5,954 bases of DNA, from NCBI GenBank assembly GCA_023424965.1, contig JAFADI010000135.1, positions 1-5,954 on the forward strand, in the 5' to 3' direction. Position 1 is the first letter of the stretch, and every line of letters begins with the position of its first letter. The DNA is from Bacillota bacterium (GTDB lineage: Bacteria > Bacillota > Clostridia > Acetivibrionales > JAFADI01). Made by a program: the position numbers and the translations under genes. Of this stretch, positions 1-5,954 are shown in pieces. The notes beneath the pieces were generated by a model. It saw only the letters and a program-made list of their open reading frames with translations, was not told where the DNA came from and did not search any database.

Positions 1-459
1 ATGGGCAGGCATGCAGGCTACATCGCATTGAATGTAGGCATTGCCGGGGGTGCCGAGGTGGTGCTTTTGCCCGAAAGGGAGTTCGATCTGCACAAGGACG
101 TCATAAAACCCATCATCGAGGGCAGAAACCGTGGAAAGAAGCACTATGTGGTCATTGTAGCCGAGGGAGTGGGAGGCGCCATCGAGATTGCCAAGGCCAT
201 TGAAGAAAAAACGGGCATTGAGGCCAGGGCCACCATTCTGGGACACATTCAAAGAGGCGGAAGTCCCACCACGTATGACCGGGTCATGGCCAGCCTGATG
301 GGGGTAAAAGCCGTAGAGTTGCTCAAAGAGGGAATCACAGGGAGAATTGTGGCGTTAAGGGACAACAAGGTGGTAGACCTTGAAATCAACGAAGCCCTGG
401 AAATGAAAAAGGAAATTGACGAAAGCCTGATCACCGTGAGCAAAATCCTTGCGCTTTAG
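1..459 (+). CDS. pfkA: ATP-dependent 6-phosphofructokinase, C-terminal part (5' end outside window)
   Basis: Phosphofructokinase transfers a phosphate from ATP to fructose 6-phosphate, the committed step of glycolysis, as a cytosolic tetramer. The frame is open from the first base. The Met at base 1 is internal: MGRHAG matches the family segment around E. coli residues Met169-Arg171, so about 168 residues lie outside the window, and 168 plus 152 gives the usual length of about 320. Visible substrate residues by family alignment are Glu55 (E. coli Glu222), Arg76 (Arg243), His82 (His249) and Arg85 (Arg252), in the signature LGHIQRGGSPTTYDR. Effector-site residues also appear kept: Glu19 (Glu187), Arg44 (211) and Lys46 (213). 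This supports the classical allosteric ADP/PEP-regulated type rather than the PPi-dependent type, although the decisive ATP-site residues lie upstream and cannot be seen. The thioesterase gene starts 40 bp downstream with no terminator between. Confidence 0.96.
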   Translation: MGRHAGYIALNVGIAGGAEVVLLPEREFDLHKDVIKPIIEGRNRGKKHYVVIVAEGVGGAIEIAKAIEEKTGIEARATILGHIQRGGSPTTYDRVMASLMGVKAVELLKEGITGRIVALRDNKVVDLEINEALEMKKEIDESLITVSKILAL

Positions 460-478
460 GACGGAGAAAAGGCTTGGC

Positions 479-485
479 AAGGAGG
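479..485 (+). promoter_or_regulatory. Ribosome binding site of the thioesterase gene, unusually distant
   Basis: AAGGAGG is a strong Shine-Dalgarno match but ends 14 nt before the ATG at 500, more than the usual 5-9 nt. No start lies further upstream because TAA at 497-499 is in frame, so the spacing is real unless translation begins at a later codon. Confidence 0.6.
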
Positions 486-499
486 CAGGCAGCAGATAA

Positions 500-922
500 A
501 TGTTTTCTTCAGATACAAAATTTATTGTAAGGTACGCGGAAACGGATCAAATGGGAATCGTACACCATTCCAACTATCCGGTGTGGTTTGAAGCCGGCAG
601 GACCGACTTCATAAAGAAAATGGGACTGCCCTATTCAAAGATCGAGGAGATGGGGTTTATGCTTCCCCTGATCGAACTGCGGTGCGGCTATAAAGGTGCG
701 GCCAGGTATGAGGATGAAATCACCGTAAGGACCGTTATAAAGGAATTTACCAATATCCGCATCACTTTTTACTACGAGGTGTACAGGAATGACGAGCCCG
801 GCTGCATAACCACGGGTGAGACCATGCATGTGTGGACCGACAGGAACATGAAGCCGGTGAATATAAAAAGGCATTCCGGGCAAATCTATAACCTAATCTG
901 CGAGGCGGTAGAGAAAAAATAA
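500..922 (+). CDS. Hotdog-fold acyl-CoA thioesterase (YbgC / 4-hydroxybenzoyl-CoA thioesterase family)
   Basis: The 140-residue product has the length of a single hotdog domain. Such enzymes hydrolyse acyl-CoA (or acyl-ACP) thioesters in the cytosol, usually as dimers or tetramers of dimers. The N-terminal signature runs from Tyr12 to Arg34 and includes ETDQMGIVHHSNY. Asp16 corresponds to the catalytic Asp of the family, His23 sits seven residues later as in YbgC, and Glu31 and Arg34 complete the ExxR end of the motif. No signal peptide or membrane segment is seen. The ATG at 500 is the first possible start because an in-frame TAA lies directly before it (497-499). The AAGGAGG at 479-485 leaves a long 14-nt spacer. 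The gene follows pfkA by 40 bp and may share its transcript. The substrate cannot be told from sequence; a role in trimming short- or branched-chain acyl-CoAs is possible but unproven. Confidence 0.9.
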   Translation: MFSSDTKFIVRYAETDQMGIVHHSNYPVWFEAGRTDFIKKMGLPYSKIEEMGFMLPLIELRCGYKGAARYEDEITVRTVIKEFTNIRITFYYEVYRNDEPGCITTGETMHVWTDRNMKPVNIKRHSGQIYNLICEAVEKK

Positions 923-980
923 GATGGTATCTTGTTCCCCTTGGATAGAAATTGCTTCTGTTAAATATTTTTATGTAGCA

Positions 981-1010
981 TTGCAAAACAGCGCCAAGAT
1001 ATGTTAAACT
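981..1010 (+). promoter_or_regulatory. Candidate sigma-A promoter for pgsA
   Basis: TTGCAA at 981-986 resembles a -35 element. After 18 nt comes TAAACT at 1005-1010, a fair -10 element, preceded by TG at 1002-1003 as in an extended -10. The start site would fall about 35 nt before the pgsA start. The 128-bp gap after the thioesterase gene is consistent with a separate transcript. Each element matches consensus at only 4 of 6 positions, so this is a moderate call. Confidence 0.45.
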
Positions 1011-1050
1011 ATGTACAGCATTTGCCAAATCTGTTTCAGGTGGTGAGCAG

Positions 1051-1593
1051 GTGAACATACCCAACCTTCTGACGATACTTAGGTTCATGATAATACCTGT
1101 ATTCGGGTATTGCCTTTACAGGCAGAACTATGTTTTTTCAGTTTTTCTTTTTACGTTGGGCGGAATTACGGATATTTTAGACGGTTACATTGCAAGAAAA
1201 TACAATCTGATAACTTCCTTCGGCAAGCTGGCAGATCCGCTTGCCGATAAGCTTATGCTCATAACTGCATTGGTTTTTCTGACCATGCAGAATCTTATCC
1301 CTGTGGTATTCCTGATTATTGTGGTTTCAAAAGAGTTGTTCATGGCGCTGGGCAGTATTACGCTGTACCGGAAAAAGAACGTGGTCGTCAGTGCGAACTG
1401 GTATGGAAAAGTGGCGACGGTGCTGTTCTATGTTGTCATCGTGCTGATCCTGCTGTTCAAAAGGTTCGACGTTCCCAACGGGTCCGTCTATACCGACGTA
1501 GGAACGGGCATCGCGGTTTTGTTCACTCTTTTTGCATTCCTTATGTATTCCATTGAATACAGGAAAATCAGGAGCACCAGCCTTAAGGATTAG
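1051..1593 (+). CDS. pgsA: CDP-diacylglycerol-glycerol-3-phosphate 3-phosphatidyltransferase (phosphatidylglycerophosphate synthase)
   Basis: PgsA is an integral membrane enzyme that joins CDP-diacylglycerol and glycerol 3-phosphate into phosphatidylglycerol phosphate and CMP, the first committed step to phosphatidylglycerol and cardiolipin. The 180 residues match the usual length. The complete CDP-alcohol phosphatidyltransferase motif is present: Asp41, Asp44, Gly45, Ala48, Arg49, Gly58, Asp62 and Asp66, with the family spacing; the four aspartates bind the metal ions. The N-terminus MNIPNLLTILRF is typical of PgsA rather than of phosphatidylserine or cardiolipin synthases. Hydrophobic segments lie at about residues 5-23, 28-45, 75-95, 120-140 and 150-168. 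Translation starts at GTG with AGGTGGTG at 1038-1045 as ribosome binding site. The 3' end overlaps the convergent DUF815 gene by 11 bp. Confidence 0.95.
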   Translation: MNIPNLLTILRFMIIPVFGYCLYRQNYVFSVFLFTLGGITDILDGYIARKYNLITSFGKLADPLADKLMLITALVFLTMQNLIPVVFLIIVVSKELFMALGSITLYRKKNVVVSANWYGKVATVLFYVVIVLILLFKRFDVPNGSVYTDVGTGIAVLFTLFAFLMYSIEYRKIRSTSLKD

Positions 1594-2950
1594 TACCCTG
1601 ACCTTCAAGCCAGTCGATGAACTGGCGGGCGGTTCTGGGGGAACGGCCGTTGTACCACAGCTCCCACTTTAATGCCTCCTTGTGCAGGTAATCTTTGTCG
1701 ACTTTCAAGTTTCTTTTTGAAGCAATACCTTCGACAATTTCCAGGTATCTCTGCTTGTCGGGGGAAGAGAATACCACGGTGATCCCGAACCTGTCGGAAA
1801 GGGACAGCTTTTCCTGGATGGTGTCGGCGGCCCTGACTTCGTCGTCGTGGTTGCTGGAAGAGAGGCCGTATCTGTCGCTGAATTTTTCCTTGATCAGGTG
1901 CCTGCGGTTTGAGGTGGCATAGATGAGGACGTTGGAGGGCTTGACCTCGATTCCGCCTTCCAGGGCGGCCTTCAATGCCGTGTAGTTCTCCTCGTTGTCT
2001 TCAAAGACCAGGTCATCCACAAAGATGATAAATTTTTGCTTTCTTGTGCTGAGGCTCCGGATGATTTCCGGAAAATCCATCAAATGCATTTTAGGCACTT
2101 CCACCAGCCTGAGTCCCCTGGAATGGTATTCATTCAAGATGGCCTTGACGGTGGAGGATTTGCCGGTGCCCCTATCGCCGTACAGGAGAACGTTATTTGC
2201 CGGATGTTCCTCAAGAAACTGCAGGGTGTTGTTGATGACCTCACTGCGTTCCAGCTCATAGCCCACCAGGTCTTTAAGAAGAATGGGGTCCGGGCTGCTC
2301 ACACCCCTTAAAGAACCGCAGCCTTCCCTGTGCTCCCAGACAAAGGCCTTGAACCCTGCAAAAAGTCCGCTGCCGTTAGCGTTGTGGAATTCGTATGTCT
2401 TTTTGACAAAGCCTTCACTGCCCTCGGCCTCAAACGCTGCCAAAAGTACTTCCAAAATACTGCCGGACACACCGAAGCAATCCACATAGGGCTCCAGGCT
2501 CCAGTCCGGCATTTTCTCCACCGCCGCAGCTTCAACGTCATACCTGGCGGACGGCCGGATGATTTCTTTTACCGTGCGGGAAGCAAGACCGGCGATAAAC
2601 TTGAGGCAGGCGATATCATTGGAGGCGGCGGATACCAGGGAAGGGTCCAGGGCTTCGAAGGAGGAAGCCTCACAGGCTCTGGAAAAGGCGTTGTCATCCT
2701 TGAGCAGGGCCTTGAGAATGTGGGCTTTCAATGAAGGCCCGCAGGTGCTTTGACCGACCAGTTGGTGAAAGAAGCTGCTGTACAGGCTCAAAGCCTGGCC
2801 CACGTTCAATTCCTCATTTTCCAGAAAAGAGGTGAGCTGGAACAAGCTGTCCATAACCCGGTCCTCAAGCACCTTTCTGTAGATGGAAAGGGAGTTGAAG
2901 GAAAGGTTTACCTGTCTTATAATTCTGTTTTCATTGGTCAAAGGCTTCAT
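1583..2950 (-). CDS. DUF815-family AAA+ ATPase
   Basis: The 455-residue protein carries an AAA+ ATPase in its C-terminal half (about residues 222-455), of the type classed as DUF815, whose cellular role is not established as far as I know. Walker A is GDRGTGKSS at 258-266, with Lys264 as the phosphate-binding residue. Walker B is FIIFVDDL at 307-314, ending in Asp-Asp rather than the common Asp-Glu, as is usual in this family. A sensor-1-like Asn348 lies in YATSNRRHL, a likely arginine finger is Arg387 in SDRFG, and GRSPRTARQF at 435-444 is the sensor-2-like end. The first 220 residues have no motif I recognise and look mostly helical. There is no signal peptide, so the protein is probably cytosolic. 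AGGAGGT lies 4 nt before the ATG. The gene converges on pgsA and diverges from the protease gene. The family call is firm, the function unknown. Confidence 0.9.
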   Translation of the reverse strand: MKPLTNENRIIRQVNLSFNSLSIYRKVLEDRVMDSLFQLTSFLENEELNVGQALSLYSSFFHQLVGQSTCGPSLKAHILKALLKDDNAFSRACEASSFEALDPSLVSAASNDIACLKFIAGLASRTVKEIIRPSARYDVEAAAVEKMPDWSLEPYVDCFGVSGSILEVLLAAFEAEGSEGFVKKTYEFHNANGSGLFAGFKAFVWEHREGCGSLRGVSSPDPILLKDLVGYELERSEVINNTLQFLEEHPANNVLLYGDRGTGKSSTVKAILNEYHSRGLRLVEVPKMHLMDFPEIIRSLSTRKQKFIIFVDDLVFEDNEENYTALKAALEGGIEVKPSNVLIYATSNRRHLIKEKFSDRYGLSSSNHDDEVRAADTIQEKLSLSDRFGITVVFSSPDKQRYLEIVEGIASKRNLKVDKDYLHKEALKWELWYNGRSPRTARQFIDWLEGQGTNP

Positions 2951-2954
2951 GGGG

Positions 2955-2961
2955 ACCTCCT
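2955..2961 (-). promoter_or_regulatory. Ribosome binding site of the DUF815 ATPase gene
   Basis: On the minus strand AGGAGGT stands 4 nt before the ATG at 2950-2948. This near-perfect site fixes the start codon of the ATPase gene. Confidence 0.8.
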
Positions 2962-2990
2962 GGAGTCATCCGCCGTATAAGTTAAGAATA

Positions 2991-3019
2991 ATTATAAGCC
3001 CATGGGCCGGAAGAGTCAA
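2991..3019 (-). promoter_or_regulatory. Near-consensus sigma-A promoter for the DUF815 ATPase gene
   Basis: Read on the minus strand, TTGACT (3019-3014) is followed after exactly 17 nt by TATAAT (2996-2991). That is 5 of 6 and 6 of 6 matches to the housekeeping consensus at optimal spacing. The start site would lie near 2984, giving a leader of roughly 34 nt that ends in the strong ribosome binding site. Confidence 0.8.
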
Positions 3020-3052
3020 ATGCACTTTCAGCTTACATTCCTTTTCGATCCT

Positions 3053-3075
3053 ATTTTTCGACAAATCCTGTCGAC
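3053..3075. promoter_or_regulatory. Candidate Spo0A-binding site (paired, inverted 0A boxes)
   Basis: Read on the minus strand, bases 3066-3053 give ATTTGTCGAAAAAT, which contains the perfect 0A-box core TGTCGAA (3063-3057) and matches its AT-rich flanks. Five bases away, the plus strand has TGTCGAC at 3069-3075, which agrees at six of seven core positions. Together they form the inverted repeat TCGACA-5 nt-TGTCGA. The site lies between the two divergent promoters: 10 nt upstream of the protease -35 element and about 38 nt upstream of the ATPase -35 element. The assignment rests only on match and position. An inverted repeat of this kind could also bind another dimeric regulator. Confidence 0.5.
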
Positions 3076-3084
3076 GGAAATCGA

Positions 3085-3113
3085 TTGGATGGAATTACTA
3101 AATATGATATACT
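3085..3113 (+). promoter_or_regulatory. Candidate promoter of the S8 protease gene (extended -10)
   Basis: TATACT at 3108-3113 is a good -10 element with TG at 3105-3106, the extended -10 arrangement. TTGGAT at 3085-3090 sits 17 nt upstream as a weak -35 (3 of 6). A weak -35 with an extended -10 and an adjacent regulator site would fit a promoter needing activation. The predicted leader is about 50 nt. Confidence 0.55.
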
Positions 3114-3123
3114 CTGCATTGGA

Positions 3124-3143
3124 AGAATTATGTAGAATTATGT
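3124..3143 (+). repeat. Tandem 10-bp direct repeat in the protease leader
   Basis: AGAATTATGT occurs twice head to tail at 3124-3133 and 3134-3143. It lies just downstream of the presumed transcription start of the protease gene. Its role, if any, is unknown; a binding site spaced by one helical turn or a chance slippage repeat are both possible. Confidence 0.7.
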
Positions 3144-3158
3144 AATAAAAGCCTTTGC

Positions 3159-3166
3159 AGGGGGAA
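3159..3166 (+). promoter_or_regulatory. Ribosome binding site of the S8 protease gene
   Basis: AGGGGGAA at 3159-3166 is about 6-8 nt before the ATG at 3173. Another ATG at 3166 overlaps this site and is out of frame, giving only 22 codons, so 3173 is the better start. The product from 3173 begins with a proper signal peptide. Confidence 0.65.
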
Positions 3167-3172
3167 TGAAAA

Positions 3173-5954
<2,782 letters not shown>

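Noticed and set aside
1..3. ATG at base 1 as the start of pfkA
   Set aside because: The residues that follow align with the middle of phosphofructokinase (around E. coli Met169), so this Met is internal and the gene begins outside the window.
921..933. Small inverted repeat AAGAT-GGT-ATCTT after the thioesterase stop
   Set aside because: A 5-bp AT-rich stem with no following run of T is too weak to call an intrinsic terminator.
762..1088. Minus-strand open frame of 108 codons spanning the thioesterase end and the pgsA promoter region
   Set aside because: It overlaps two genes with clear family motifs, and its product is Arg/Ser/Cys-rich with no recognisable pattern.
2036..2734. Plus-strand open frames across 1695-2980
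   Set aside because: They lie antisense to the DUF815 ATPase gene, whose Walker A, Walker B and sensor motifs show which strand is coding.

Overview
The window looks like part of a chromosome of a spore-forming member of the Clostridia (Firmicutes). This is inferred from strong AGGAGG-type ribosome binding sites, the allosteric bacterial type of phosphofructokinase, a Firmicutes-style PgsA, a DUF815 ATPase, a candidate Spo0A box, and a secreted subtilase with adhesion-type modules. I cannot name the species.

Layout. Bases 1-459 hold the 3' half of pfkA, cut by the left edge. A hotdog-fold acyl-CoA thioesterase follows at 500-922 and may be co-transcribed with it. pgsA (phosphatidylglycerophosphate synthase) lies at 1051-1593, with a candidate promoter just upstream. 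It converges on, and overlaps by 11 bp, a minus-strand gene for a DUF815-type AAA+ ATPase (1583-2950). An intergenic region of 222 bp (2951-3172) drives divergent transcription: a near-consensus sigma-A promoter fires leftward into the ATPase gene and an extended -10 promoter fires rightward. Between the two lies a paired motif that fits the Spo0A box. From 3173 to the right edge a single open frame of at least 927 codons encodes an exported S8 (subtilisin-like) protease. Its order is signal peptide, charged linker, I9-like propeptide, three 15-residue repeats, catalytic domain, LamG-like domain, FN3 domain, and a second LamG-like domain cut by the window end.

How the genes relate. pfkA, the thioesterase and pgsA are housekeeping genes of glycolysis and acyl/phospholipid metabolism. 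The ATPase gene and the protease gene share a regulatory region but have no obvious biochemical link. The most notable region is the protease. Its catalytic half has about 57-60% GC in sampled lines, then drops abruptly near base 4605 to about 32-35%, exactly where the LamG/FN3 part begins. The two LamG copies share a 203-nt stretch that is about 92% identical and ends in 89 identical bases running off the window. This suggests a modular, recently rearranged C-terminus joined to an older protease. No RNA genes, CRISPR arrays, insertion sequences or convincing intrinsic terminators were seen, and no gene-free stretch exceeds 300 bases.
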